Source of the DNA: Bacteroidales bacterium
GTDB taxonomy: Bacteria > Bacteroidota > Bacteroidia > Bacteroidales > JAAYUG01
Direction of reading: 5' to 3'
DNA length: 51,717 nt
NCBI GenBank assembly: GCA_012517825.1
Contig: JAAYUG010000138.1
Coordinates: 1 to 51,717 of the forward strand
Under the pieces are notes generated by a model. It made no database searches and was not told where the DNA came from. It was given only the letters and a program-made list of their open reading frames with translations. Below are positions 16,799 to 25,482 of the stretch, piece after piece. The stretch's first letter is position 1. Each line of letters opens with the position of its first letter. Made by a program: the position numbers and the translations under genes.

Positions 16799-17179
16799 TT
16801 ACATTGGGATCAGGTGTGCATCAATCCCTGCTTCCTGGCACAGGTCTTCAATGTCATTTTTAAGATCCGGGTCCTCTGCCGGATAAGACCATTCTATCTG
16901 AATGTTTGCGCCTTTTTGCCTGTACAATGCAAGCATTTTCAACATCTGTAGCAATGTGCGTGAGGTGCTTGTGTTAAAATAGATCAAACGGACAGATAAT
17001 TTGATCTTACCCTCAGATTCCAGCATTTGCTGAATCCATTCTGTTATGGGATTGTAGAATTTACGGGCATCTTCCATGTAAGATTCTCCCATTATCCTGC
17101 ATTCTGCCGAATTGTAATAACACCTTATTTCAGGAAAATAAGGTGTTTCCGGAGAAGTAAGCAATACAAGATCCTTCAT
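16799..17179 (-). CDS. siaC: SiaC-family phosphoprotein (DUF1987)
   Basis: 126 residues, the full family length. SiaC is the regulated component of the SiaABC switch: phosphorylated by SiaB, dephosphorylated by SiaA. The family features are TPETPYFPEIRCYYNSAECR near the N-terminus, YNPITEWIQQML, and the phospho-site region RLIYFNTSTSRTLLQML, where the Thr of NTSTS is the likely phospho-acceptor. It is last in the operon, 6 nt after siaB. In Pseudomonas SiaC activates the diguanylate cyclase SiaD; no GGDEF gene is present here, so the downstream target is unknown. Confidence 0.88.
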   Translation of the reverse strand: MKDLVLLTSPETPYFPEIRCYYNSAECRIMGESYMEDARKFYNPITEWIQQMLESEGKIKLSVRLIYFNTSTSRTLLQMLKMLALYRQKGANIQIEWSYPAEDPDLKNDIEDLCQEAGIDAHLIPM

Positions 17180-17185
17180 GTCCGG

Positions 17186-17716
17186 TTAATTTTCTTCGGT
17201 TGTTTTAACTTTTGCCGTGACCGTAAACATAGAAAATTTATCGTCTTTTTCTTCAATCTGAAAATCCAGCGGTTGCTCCGAAATGATTCCGACATGGATC
17301 AGGCCAATATGGGCCGCTGAGGTTTTCATTTCCCTGTGATTACGGTTTGCCGCCTTAAAAGCCTTCAATTGTTCCGGTTCCATGCCGTTAATCTGATGGC
17401 AATAACCGGCAAGGATGGGTCCGTGCTCATGCAAAATAAGGTTGGAGGTCTGAATATAGACATATTCTTCATCGGTAAAAATATCAAATCGCCCTATACC
17501 GCAAGTGCCGTATATTTCAGTTCCCGTATCGGTCCTTTCTGCAGAATAGTGGGCAACATTCTGGGCAAGTTCAATAAAAATCTTATGCACTTTCAGTTTT
17601 ACTCTTACATGAAAGAGCATACTGCTTCTGATCCAGTTGGAGGTTGCAGCCAGGAGATCCATAAAGAAAGGTCCCTGGTAACTCATAACCGGGGTTGTTG
17701 ATGAATTGTGTTTCAT
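17186..17716 (-). CDS. siaB: SiaB-family protein kinase (DUF6272)
   Basis: 176 residues. The family is a GHKL-like kinase related to SpoIIAB/RsbW that phosphorylates SiaC. Visible features are the N-terminal VMSYQGPFFMDLLAATSNWI, a segment KIFIELAQNVAHYSAER (helix with Glu and Asn as in the N-box of GHKL ATPases), IGRFDIF, and GLIHVGIISEQPLDFQIEEK. It starts 6 nt after the phosphatase stop codon and ends 6 nt before siaC, so the three are translated as a unit. Confidence 0.85.
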   Translation of the reverse strand: MKHNSSTTPVMSYQGPFFMDLLAATSNWIRSSMLFHVRVKLKVHKIFIELAQNVAHYSAERTDTGTEIYGTCGIGRFDIFTDEEYVYIQTSNLILHEHGPILAGYCHQINGMEPEQLKAFKAANRNHREMKTSAAHIGLIHVGIISEQPLDFQIEEKDDKFSMFTVTAKVKTTEEN

Positions 17717-17722
17717 GTGCAG

Positions 17723-19468
17723 TTATCGAAGTTTGACTATCCAAACTGTTATGTCATCGCGTTGGGGTTCAGCAGTAAACTGTTTCAGTTCATCCCTGAG
17801 TTGCGCTATTTTTTCTTCAGGAGGCATGTTTATATGCCCGGCAAGGAAATCCTGAAATCGTTGCAACCCAAATCTTTTTCGGTTTTTATCTGGCTGGTCT
17901 GTAATACCGTCAGTATACAGTACAAATTCATCATTTGGCTGAAGAACAACGTGATGCGAGGTAAATGTTTTTTTTTCGGATTTTCTGCCAAACCCTCCCA
18001 GTGAATTTTTGTCACCTTCAATTATGTGATAAAGTCCATCACTGCAATACATCATTGGCCGTTTTGCCCCGGCAAAACTTATATTCCAGGTTCGGTTATC
18101 TGATAAGTCAGCTTTGAGAATTGCGATATCCATACCATCAGTATTTTCAGAAGTTTCCTGGCGCAGGGCATAAAAAAGCCTTTGATCAAGTTCCTGAAGG
18201 ATTTTTTCAGGATCCATGATATTCTGTTCATTCACAATTTCATTCAGTAACATGCTGCCTATCATTGACATGAAGGCGCCCGGAACGCCATGGCCGGTGC
18301 AATCAGCGACGGCAAACACTGCTTCATTGCCCCGGCGCGAGAACCAGTAAAAATCGCCCGATACAATGTCTTTAGGCAGGTATAAAACTGCTGAAGAGGA
18401 TATTTCGCTTATTTCATCCTCAGAGGGTAAAATGGCCTTCTGGATGGTGTTTGCATAATGAATACTGTCTTTAATATTGCGGTTCTGCAGGTCAAGCAGT
18501 TCGTTCTGCTTTTGAATCTGAAGATTTTGTTCTTCGATCTTCCTTTTCTGTTCGCGAAGCCTTTTGTTGTCACGGACTTTCAGAATTAGCATCACGCTAA
18601 CTAAAAGGAGAAACAGGAGAATTCCTGCTGCACCAGCAAACATGGTGCGGCGGATATATCGCTCATACTTCAGTTGGGCTTCTTTTTCGCGAAGCTGTGA
18701 TGTCCGCAATTCGATTTCCATTTTCTGTAACTGGGCTAATCGCGCCACCACTTCAAGCGAATCGGAAGTTTCTTTGAGACGTCCTGCTGTTTTGGAAAGT
18801 TCCTGTTCGGCTATTGCTACTTTGGTATCTGCCTCTTTACGGATGGACTGATATTCCTCTGCCTTGATCTGCCGGTCCAGTGCCGAAAATTGCTCGAAAT
18901 ACTGAAAAGCCTGATCTGATTTGCCAAGTTTTTCATAACAGGAGGCCAGCAGACCGTATCCTTTCCTCATTAAACGGAGGTCCTGCTCTTCCTGCGCAAT
19001 CCGCATCGCCTCCTGGGCAATTTTTGTCGCCTGTTCATAGTCCTTAAGCCCTTCATGGGCTGAGGCGATATTCATGAGGGCTTCTGCCTGTTCCCGGTTT
19101 GTGCGCAATTGCCGTATCAGTTCATATGCTTTCTGGAAAAAACGAAGGGCATTCTGATAGTCTTCCTTCCCGGTATAAAGAAGGGCCAGATTGTTATTGA
19201 GGGTAATCAGTGCATTTCGGTTGTTCAGTTCGGCAGCATACCGGAGTCCCTCGCCGAAAACCTGAATTGCTTTTTCTATGTTTCCACCCGACCAGTATGC
19301 ATATCCCGCCTTACTGTACAAATCCAGTGCAATAGCCTGGTTTCCTTTTTCTGCTTCCTGAATCGCCTGCTTTTCCAGATCTGATCCTGCCATCTGAGCT
19401 GTTGTTGTAACAGGAACGAACAGAATGAAACTCAAAAAAAACAAAAAGCAAATACTGTTTATTTTCAT
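17723..19468 (-). CDS. SiaA-like membrane PP2C (SpoIIE) phosphatase with TPR sensor
   Basis: 581 residues from ATG 19468, chosen because it begins a signal/anchor (MKINSICFLFFLSFILFV). After it come TPR repeats (about 30-230; AIALDLYSKAGYAYWSGGNI, LTTGKED-type units), a coiled coil, one membrane helix (about 293-316) and a second coiled coil (LREQKRKIEEQNLQIQKQNE). The C-terminal SpoIIE/PP2C domain (about 375-581) keeps its metal-binding acidic residues in DIVSGDFYWF, ADCTGHGVPGAFMSM, YTDGITDQ and RDDITVWIV. It would dephosphorylate SiaC. Pseudomonas SiaA uses a different periplasmic sensor, so here the input is likely periplasmic protein contact through the TPRs. Confidence 0.88.
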   Translation of the reverse strand: MKINSICFLFFLSFILFVPVTTTAQMAGSDLEKQAIQEAEKGNQAIALDLYSKAGYAYWSGGNIEKAIQVFGEGLRYAAELNNRNALITLNNNLALLYTGKEDYQNALRFFQKAYELIRQLRTNREQAEALMNIASAHEGLKDYEQATKIAQEAMRIAQEEQDLRLMRKGYGLLASCYEKLGKSDQAFQYFEQFSALDRQIKAEEYQSIRKEADTKVAIAEQELSKTAGRLKETSDSLEVVARLAQLQKMEIELRTSQLREKEAQLKYERYIRRTMFAGAAGILLFLLLVSVMLILKVRDNKRLREQKRKIEEQNLQIQKQNELLDLQNRNIKDSIHYANTIQKAILPSEDEISEISSSAVLYLPKDIVSGDFYWFSRRGNEAVFAVADCTGHGVPGAFMSMIGSMLLNEIVNEQNIMDPEKILQELDQRLFYALRQETSENTDGMDIAILKADLSDNRTWNISFAGAKRPMMYCSDGLYHIIEGDKNSLGGFGRKSEKKTFTSHHVVLQPNDEFVLYTDGITDQPDKNRKRFGLQRFQDFLAGHINMPPEEKIAQLRDELKQFTAEPQRDDITVWIVKLR

Positions 19469-19508
19469 GTCACCGGCTGATGCAAGTTGTGAAGTGAGAC
19501 AAATCTTA

Positions 19509-20594
19509 TCATTCAATCGAGATAATAAACTCAGTGCCTTTTCCTTTTTCTGACCGGAACGTAATTCCAAAACCATGGGCATCCAGAATCATCTTGCAAA
19601 TGCGCAGACCGACCCCCGAGCCTTTCTCCCCTCGTGTTCCGCGGGTAGATTTGTGAAATTCTTCCTTAAAAAACTCTTCGGGGTTCACTTTTTCCATACC
19701 TACTCCTGTGTCTCTGACAGAGATGTACCGTTTGCCATTCTCCTCCATGGCCTGTACGGTTATTGTTCCCCCATCGGGTGTAAACTTGATGGCATTGCCA
19801 ACCAGATTGTTTAGGACCTGGCTCATAAATGTGATATCGGCTGACAACAAAAATTCATTTTTGATATTCACCTGAATGGTCTGCTGCTTTTCTTCCGCTT
19901 TCTTCCTGAACATCAGAGCTGTTGTGTTCAGCAAACGGGAAATGGGGATTTCCTCACGGGAGAGTTCGATTCCCCGTGAACCCAGGTTGGCCCAACTCAG
20001 AAGTTTGTTAAAATATTCGCTGATGTTGTGCGTTGTTTCAACTATAATCTGCAGGTAATTTTTAATTTCTTCACTTTGTGGTTCATTGCCTGAAATACTC
20101 ATCAGGATCATTTCGGCAAATCCTGATATTGTTGACAGAGGAGTCCGCAGATCATGGGCTACAATACGGATAAACTCCTCCTTCGACCGCAACATGTTTC
20201 GCAATGTATCTGCCTGGTATTTGATGCGAAGGGCTGTCTTAAGCCTTGCCAGAAGCTCCGTCTCATTAACAGGTTTCTTTATATAGTCCTGGGCTCCTTT
20301 TTTTAATGCTTCTTCCACATCTTCCGGTCCGGTTTTTGCCGTAACCATCAGCACCGGAATTTCGCGGGTTTCTTCTTTCTGCTGAAGGACTTCCAGTACA
20401 TCCAGCCCGCTCATTCCCGGCATCATTACATCCAGCAGGATGGCATCAGGTAGTTGTTTTTCCAGACTCTGAAGAGCCTCCGGCCCGTTCATGGCTGTCT
20501 GCACCTGATAACCGAGCTCGCTCAGCAGCCCTTCCAGCAGGAAGATGTTGGCAGGCTCATCATCAACCACCAGAATTGTGCTTCTATTTTCCAT
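19509..20594 (-). CDS. Response regulator-histidine kinase (REC-HisKA-HATPase)
   Basis: 361 residues with an N-terminal receiver (about 5-120; phospho-Asp in DAILLDVMMPGMSG, Lys in YIKKPV). A HisKA domain follows with the phospho-His in RIVAHDLRTPLSTISGF, then HATPase_c (VLNNLVGNAIKFTPDGG, DTGVGM, GEKGSGVGLRI). No membrane segment, so it is soluble. The start codon lies inside the end of the preceding kinase gene (11-nt overlap), implying translational coupling. Its receiver may accept phosphate from the upstream kinase and so control its own kinase domain. Confidence 0.93.
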   Translation of the reverse strand: MENRSTILVVDDEPANIFLLEGLLSELGYQVQTAMNGPEALQSLEKQLPDAILLDVMMPGMSGLDVLEVLQQKEETREIPVLMVTAKTGPEDVEEALKKGAQDYIKKPVNETELLARLKTALRIKYQADTLRNMLRSKEEFIRIVAHDLRTPLSTISGFAEMILMSISGNEPQSEEIKNYLQIIVETTHNISEYFNKLLSWANLGSRGIELSREEIPISRLLNTTALMFRKKAEEKQQTIQVNIKNEFLLSADITFMSQVLNNLVGNAIKFTPDGGTITVQAMEENGKRYISVRDTGVGMEKVNPEEFFKEEFHKSTRGTRGEKGSGVGLRICKMILDAHGFGITFRSEKGKGTEFIISIE

Positions 20595-22794
20595 ATAGTC
20601 TTAGATTTTGCTCGATAATCTGCAGTAAAGTGCTTTCACTTACCGGCTTTTTCAGAATATCATGATGAATGCGTTCAAGAGCAGTTGTATTGATAGCCTT
20701 TGTTTCGTTGCTTACAAAAAACAGAAATGGACTGGTGTCGTTTACTGGCCGTTTTTCAACAATTTCTGCAATCAGGGAATCTGTTTTCTCACCAAAAGAA
20801 TCCTGGTCGATAATCGTCAATTCGGGAAAGAAAGCGGATGCTTTTTCAACAGTATCTTCCTGTCCGGATACAATAATGGAGTATTTTTTCCCGAGCATGG
20901 TCAGCAAGGTATGGTTCAAAATATCATCTGTGCAGGCAAGAAGAAGCCTCGGCTTGCATTGTTCTTCCAGTATTTTTCGCAATGTTGCATAAGGCTGGTT
21001 TTTAGAAAACACCGATCGTACCTGCCCGGTAAGCCTTTCGTCAGGACATTCTCCAAGAATAACGACCGGGATTCTGCTCAACCGCCCGTCAAGAATCAGC
21101 TTCCTTAAAAATTCCATGCAGGAAATCCCTTCAATATCATTACCTATCAACAAAATGTCAGGCAGAATCTGAACCGTTTTCTTTAAACCCTGGAATCCGT
21201 TTTCGGCGGGTTCAACATCATATCCGCTCTGAATCAGGTAATCAATAAGGGAATTTCTGTATCCTGAATCTTTTTCTATCACCAGAACCCTCTTCTTGGC
21301 CAGTTCAATTGCTCTTTCTGTATTTCTGCCAAGTTCCCGTATTTGCTCTTCCGAAAGCACAGGAAGCCAGAAACGCATGGTGGTACCAACCCCTGGCTCA
21401 CTTTCAACACCAATTTCTCCGCCCAGCATGGTAACCAGCTTCCTGGTAATGCTCAACCCAAGCCCTGTACCCTGGTGCTTTCTTGTAGCTGAACCATCTG
21501 CCTGCCTGAATTCGTCAAAAATGATTTTCTGGTCTTCCTTTTTTATTCCGATTCCTGTATCGCTGACAGCAAAATATATACGCTCATTTTCGTTAGAAAC
21601 AGTAAGTGATATTAACCCTTTTTCGGTAAATTTCACTGAATTTCCCAATAAATTAATCAAAATCTGATGCAGTTTTTTTCTGTCAGTAATCAGGGTTTTG
21701 GGAACATTGTCGGCAATATTAATATCAAATCTGATAGGTTTCCCTTTCAGCAGGCCTTTAATAATATCCTTTATCTCGGTCAGTATGGAACTCAGGTACA
21801 CTGTTTCATAGGTTATGACCATCTTGCCGGCTTCAATTCTCGAAAGATCCAGAATGTCGTTTATAAGTTCAAGCAGATGTGTACCGCTTTGATGAATCAT
21901 CTGCAATGCTTCGGTCTGCTTTGGCGTTAGGTTGTCATTCTGATATTTTACCAACATTCCGGAAATCCCGATGATGGCATTCATTGGTGTCCGTAATTCA
22001 TGGCTTATGGTGGCAAGAAACTGACTCTTGGTCTTGCTGGCACTTTCCGCTGTTTCCTTGGCTTTCTGCAGTTCTTTTTCAGCTTCTTTCAGAAGGCTGA
22101 TATCAACAAAACCATAAATGGTATAATAGGTATTCTGTAAATGAATATCCGACTTCCTGAAAAGCACCGGCAAAGTCTTTCCGTCCTGTTTTCTGAAAGT
22201 CCCTTCCTGAATTTCTCCTGAGGTCTTATCTTCGTTATCACCGGGAATCAGAAAATCATCAATTTTTTTTCCTGTAATCATGTGCCGTTTCCCTTCGAAC
22301 ATACGTAGTGCTTCAATATTCATATCCCTAATCAGAGCCGAGTCGTGATCGGCAATGATTAACCCCACCGGAGCTACCTGGTATATGGCATTGATAAACT
22401 TCTGCTGTTCAATAAGTTCAATTTCTGTATTTCGTTGATCGGTTATATCGTGGAATACCATGCCGAGGATGGTGGCAGTGACCCTGAACGCCATGGTATC
22501 ATATATTCGCGCATTTTTATCATCCGATAAAGTGAGAGCTTTGTTACGCCAGAGGGTATTCTTCGTCAGAACCTGCAACAATTCGCTTTCTATTTTCAGA
22601 TTGGCCAACTGGGGAAACAGTTCATTAAAAGTTTTTAAATCTTCCCGCTGGTCTTTGATTTGAAAAATGGCAGCAGCCTGCTGGTTGGACCGGATTAGCA
22701 CAAAATGTTCGTTAACATTTCTTAATAAGATCATCGGATGAGGAAGGATGTTCACAATTCCTTCAAGTTCCTTGCTAATCTTCAGATTATTCAT
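20584..22794 (-). CDS. Hybrid histidine kinase (PAS-PAS-HisKA-HATPase-pseudoREC-REC)
   Basis: 736 residues, no membrane segments. Two PAS domains (about 10-115 and 130-240), a HisKA domain with the His in TISHELRTPMNAIIG, HATPase_c with INLLGNSVKFTEKG, DTGIGI and GTGLGLSI, and two receiver-like domains. In the first (about 498-610) the place of the phospho-Asp is Gly (PDILLIGNDIEG), so it probably cannot be phosphorylated. The second (about 620-736) keeps Asp in PELTIIDQDSFG and the Lys-Pro of ILKKPV. It overlaps the next gene by 11 nt and follows the membrane response regulator by 62 nt. Confidence 0.92.
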   Translation of the reverse strand: MNNLKISKELEGIVNILPHPMILLRNVNEHFVLIRSNQQAAAIFQIKDQREDLKTFNELFPQLANLKIESELLQVLTKNTLWRNKALTLSDDKNARIYDTMAFRVTATILGMVFHDITDQRNTEIELIEQQKFINAIYQVAPVGLIIADHDSALIRDMNIEALRMFEGKRHMITGKKIDDFLIPGDNEDKTSGEIQEGTFRKQDGKTLPVLFRKSDIHLQNTYYTIYGFVDISLLKEAEKELQKAKETAESASKTKSQFLATISHELRTPMNAIIGISGMLVKYQNDNLTPKQTEALQMIHQSGTHLLELINDILDLSRIEAGKMVITYETVYLSSILTEIKDIIKGLLKGKPIRFDINIADNVPKTLITDRKKLHQILINLLGNSVKFTEKGLISLTVSNENERIYFAVSDTGIGIKKEDQKIIFDEFRQADGSATRKHQGTGLGLSITRKLVTMLGGEIGVESEPGVGTTMRFWLPVLSEEQIRELGRNTERAIELAKKRVLVIEKDSGYRNSLIDYLIQSGYDVEPAENGFQGLKKTVQILPDILLIGNDIEGISCMEFLRKLILDGRLSRIPVVILGECPDERLTGQVRSVFSKNQPYATLRKILEEQCKPRLLLACTDDILNHTLLTMLGKKYSIIVSGQEDTVEKASAFFPELTIIDQDSFGEKTDSLIAEIVEKRPVNDTSPFLFFVSNETKAINTTALERIHHDILKKPVSESTLLQIIEQNLRLYGK

Positions 22795-22856
22795 TTTCCG
22801 AAGATGTGTTGATGATTGTTATACATCTTTTCGACCTGTGGCTTTAAAAAAGTCAT

Positions 22857-23339
22857 TTAGCGGAAAAACAGGAATTGCACGAGGAAAGTAATCCATGCCA
22901 GTGCGGCAACAATGATAAACAGAATCATCAGTTTCTTCGACCGTTTTGTTTCTTCCCCCAGCTTTTCGATCGTTACTATCTGTTTGATTTTATTAGCCAG
23001 ATTCTCTTTTGCGTATGGGTCTTTCACAATATAATCATATGCCCCGAGCTTCAGGGCCTCAACCGCTATTTTTATACTGGTCTGACCCGACATAAAAATG
23101 AATTTCGTACCGGGACTGATTTTTTTTACCTCAATCATTGTTTCAATTCCATTGATACCCGGAAGTTCAAAATCCTGAACAACAATATCGGGCCTGAGAG
23201 TTTTAAGTTTTTCAAGGCATTCCTCACCCGTCAAACAGGAGTGAATTTCACCCATTTCCTTATTGGTCAAAAAGACTGTGTACAATTTGTTCAGGCCGGG
23301 ATCATCTTCCACAATGAATATGACAGGTTTCTTTTTCAT
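22857..23339 (-). CDS. Response regulator with C-terminal membrane anchor
   Basis: 160 residues from ATG 23339 (the frame is open to 23360, which would overlap the previous gene). The receiver domain fills about residues 4-125: acidic pair in IVEDD, phospho-Asp in DIVVQDFELPGINGIE, Ser/Thr switch in FMSGQTS and Lys in YIVKDPY. After a short basic linker (EETKRSKK) a single hydrophobic helix of about 21 residues closes the protein, without any DNA-binding output domain. A receiver tethered to the inner membrane by its tail is unusual. It may regulate a membrane partner such as the PP2C phosphatase encoded in the same operon. Confidence 0.88.
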   Translation of the reverse strand: MKKKPVIFIVEDDPGLNKLYTVFLTNKEMGEIHSCLTGEECLEKLKTLRPDIVVQDFELPGINGIETMIEVKKISPGTKFIFMSGQTSIKIAVEALKLGAYDYIVKDPYAKENLANKIKQIVTIEKLGEETKRSKKLMILFIIVAALAWITFLVQFLFFR

Positions 23340-23344
23340 TTTTT

Positions 23345-23722
23345 CTATGATTTTGAACATTGTTGTTCCAGATTCCGCGCAATATTGATTATTTCATCGT
23401 ATCGTACCGGTTTGTAAAGAATCTTATCAATCCCCAGTTCAAATAATTTCTGTCTTGTGTGCAGTGAACTATCGGCTGTTACCACAATTACGGGGATCGC
23501 CTTTCCCCGTTTTCTCATCTCCTCAATGAATTGCATGCCATCCATTACCGGCATCATAATATCAAGAAAAATAACTGACGGATTCTCGGTTTCCAGTATT
23601 TCAAGAGCTTCTATTCCGCTACCGGCCTCCAGTACATCGATGTCTTCAAATGAAAGAGCGTCCGATATGAATTTCCGGTTGAGAAACGAATCGTCAACTA
23701 CAAGTACCAGTGGTTTTTTCAT
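23345..23722 (-). CDS. Single-domain response regulator (CheY-like)
   Basis: 125 residues containing only a receiver: acidic pair in VVDDSFLNRKF, phospho-Asp in SVIFLDIMMPVMDG, Thr in VVTADSS and Lys in ILYKPVRYDEI. With no output domain it should act as a phosphorelay carrier or by protein contact. First gene of the leftward seven-gene signalling operon, and it ends 5 nt before the start of the membrane-anchored regulator. Confidence 0.93.
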   Translation of the reverse strand: MKKPLVLVVDDSFLNRKFISDALSFEDIDVLEAGSGIEALEILETENPSVIFLDIMMPVMDGMQFIEEMRKRGKAIPVIVVTADSSLHTRQKLFELGIDKILYKPVRYDEIINIARNLEQQCSKS

Positions 23723-23881
23723 GATAAAGATACTAATCTTTCATTTTTCAATCATTGGTTTAATCGCCAAGTTATAAAATCTTTTAATTCCAAAATCCGG
23801 AACAATGATGATTTAGATCACCTTATGACGGAAATATTGATTCATTGAATATTTTATTATTTTGCACCTTTGCTCGTTCCA

Positions 23882-24634
23882 ATGCCTGTATACCTGTTCA
23901 GACGGATTCTTTTTACCGTGGCATGCGCTTTTATTCATTGTGCAGTTTGTTTATGTATGTCATCAGATTCCTTAACCTATTCGCACATGAAGAAGAAGCA
24001 TGAACTTAGGACTTATGCGGCACCGGTGGCATTGTTTACGGCTTCTCTTTTCACCATTCCTGATAATTCTCCGCTGAACAGAATCAAGGTTCGTGATGCA
24101 GTTCAATCCGGTTTCCCCGGATTCAGAACGCATATGGATGATGGTTTGTGGGCTGTTCCGGCGGCCGGTGCTTATGCTCTTCATCTGGCCGGGGTGAAAG
24201 GCAGAAATGACCTTCTGAATACGACTCTTCTGTTTCTGAAGTCCCAGCTGTTTACAGAAATTCTTGTAGAACCGCTCAAGTACACCACACGGGTACTCCG
24301 GCCCGACAGCAGCACGCGCAATTCCTTTCCTTCGGGCCATACAGCCAGGGCTTTTGCTGTTGCTACCTGCTTTCACAGGGAGTTTGGCGACAAAAGCATC
24401 TGGTACAGTATCGGAGGATATACCATAGCATCCGCTACGGGATTATTACGAATCATGAATAACCGGCACTGGATTACTGATGTACTTGGAGGTGCTGCAA
24501 TCGGTATAGTTTCAGCTCAGCTTGCCTATGGCACCCACAGGTACCGGTGGGGAAAGCGTCCTGTGCAACTTTCCTGCATGCCGGTATGGTTTGCCGATTC
24601 CGGAAAACAACTTATGTTTGTGATCAATTGGTAA
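23882..24634 (+). CDS. PAP2-family phosphatase
   Basis: 250 residues from ATG 23882; a TTG in frame at 23870 lies too close to the probable promoter (CACCTTTG, 23866-23873). A signal peptide or first helix is followed by a PAP2 domain. All three catalytic motifs are present: KYTTRVLRP, FPSGHTARAF with the general-acid His, and RIMNNRHWITDVLGG with the nucleophile His and supporting Asp. These enzymes remove phosphate from lipid phosphates such as undecaprenyl pyrophosphate or phosphatidylglycerol phosphate. The substrate cannot be told from sequence. It ends 11 nt before the next gene. Confidence 0.9.
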   Translation: MPVYLFRRILFTVACAFIHCAVCLCMSSDSLTYSHMKKKHELRTYAAPVALFTASLFTIPDNSPLNRIKVRDAVQSGFPGFRTHMDDGLWAVPAAGAYALHLAGVKGRNDLLNTTLLFLKSQLFTEILVEPLKYTTRVLRPDSSTRNSFPSGHTARAFAVATCFHREFGDKSIWYSIGGYTIASATGLLRIMNNRHWITDVLGGAAIGIVSAQLAYGTHRYRWGKRPVQLSCMPVWFADSGKQLMFVINW

Positions 24635-24645
24635 ATGCATATAGT

Positions 24646-25482
24646 ATGAATAAAACCACCTTTCTTTTTGCCGTTCTGTTGATATTGGCCGGGTCTTTTG
24701 CCTGCCACCATCGTGCTGTAACTTCCGATCCCCTTATCCGGGCTATTGACTCCCTCCGGCAGGCTGGTTTTGAAGTAACTGACCTTCATGCACATCTTAA
24801 AGGAGGCCTGACAATGGAACAACTGCTTGAACACAGCAGGAAAACGGGTATCCGGTATGGAGTTGCAATAAACTGCGGCCCTGGTTTTCCGGTACATAAT
24901 GATTCTTCGCTCAGGGCTTATTACAATCAGGTAAAAGACTACCCTGTGTATCACGCTGTTCAGGGCGAAGGAAGAGAATGGACTTCGCTGGTTTCAAAAG
25001 AGACCCTCAGTCTGTTCGATTACGCCTTTACTGATGCCATGACCTACACCGATGCCGGAGGACGCCGGATGCGGTTGTGGATGCCCGGTGAAGTGTTTGT
25101 GGATGACCCGCAGGAATTTATGGATTATCTTGTGGGGAAAATAGAAGAAATTCTCTCTTCCGAGCCTATCCGTATTTATGTTAATCCAACCTACCTTCCG
25201 GAGGTAATCCGCGACCGGTATGACGAACTCTGGACCCCGGAGCGGATGGACCGTGTCATCAATGCTCTGGTAAAAAACCGCATTGCACTGGAAATTAACT
25301 GTGCCAACAACATCCCTTCAGCAACGTTCATTAAACGGGCCAGGGCTGCAGGCGTTAAGTTTACTCTTGGTACGAACAACAGCGGGGCTGAACTGGGTTA
25401 TCTGGAATACGGAGTAAAAATGATCCGTGAATGTGGCCTTACGCCTTCTGATTTCTGGGTGCCTGAGCGAACCGTCCGCTGA
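24646..25482 (+). CDS. Lipoprotein resembling PHP/amidohydrolase-fold metal hydrolases
   Basis: 278 residues from ATG 24646, where a lipoprotein signal begins (MNKTTFLFAVLLILAGSFAC). The mature part has a metal-hydrolase entry motif, EVTDLHAHLKGGLTMEQLLE, then TGIRYGVAINCG, a segment on predicted strands (IRIYVNPTYLPEVIRDRY), and near the end VKFTLGTNNSGAELG, which fits the last strand of a TIM-barrel amidohydrolase or PHP protein. Metal ligands after the first His pair are not all obvious. Its stop codon lies inside the end of the convergent kinase gene (44-nt overlap). Probably co-transcribed with the PAP2 gene. The substrate is unknown. Confidence 0.65.
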   Translation: MNKTTFLFAVLLILAGSFACHHRAVTSDPLIRAIDSLRQAGFEVTDLHAHLKGGLTMEQLLEHSRKTGIRYGVAINCGPGFPVHNDSSLRAYYNQVKDYPVYHAVQGEGREWTSLVSKETLSLFDYAFTDAMTYTDAGGRRMRLWMPGEVFVDDPQEFMDYLVGKIEEILSSEPIRIYVNPTYLPEVIRDRYDELWTPERMDRVINALVKNRIALEINCANNIPSATFIKRARAAGVKFTLGTNNSGAELGYLEYGVKMIRECGLTPSDFWVPERTVR

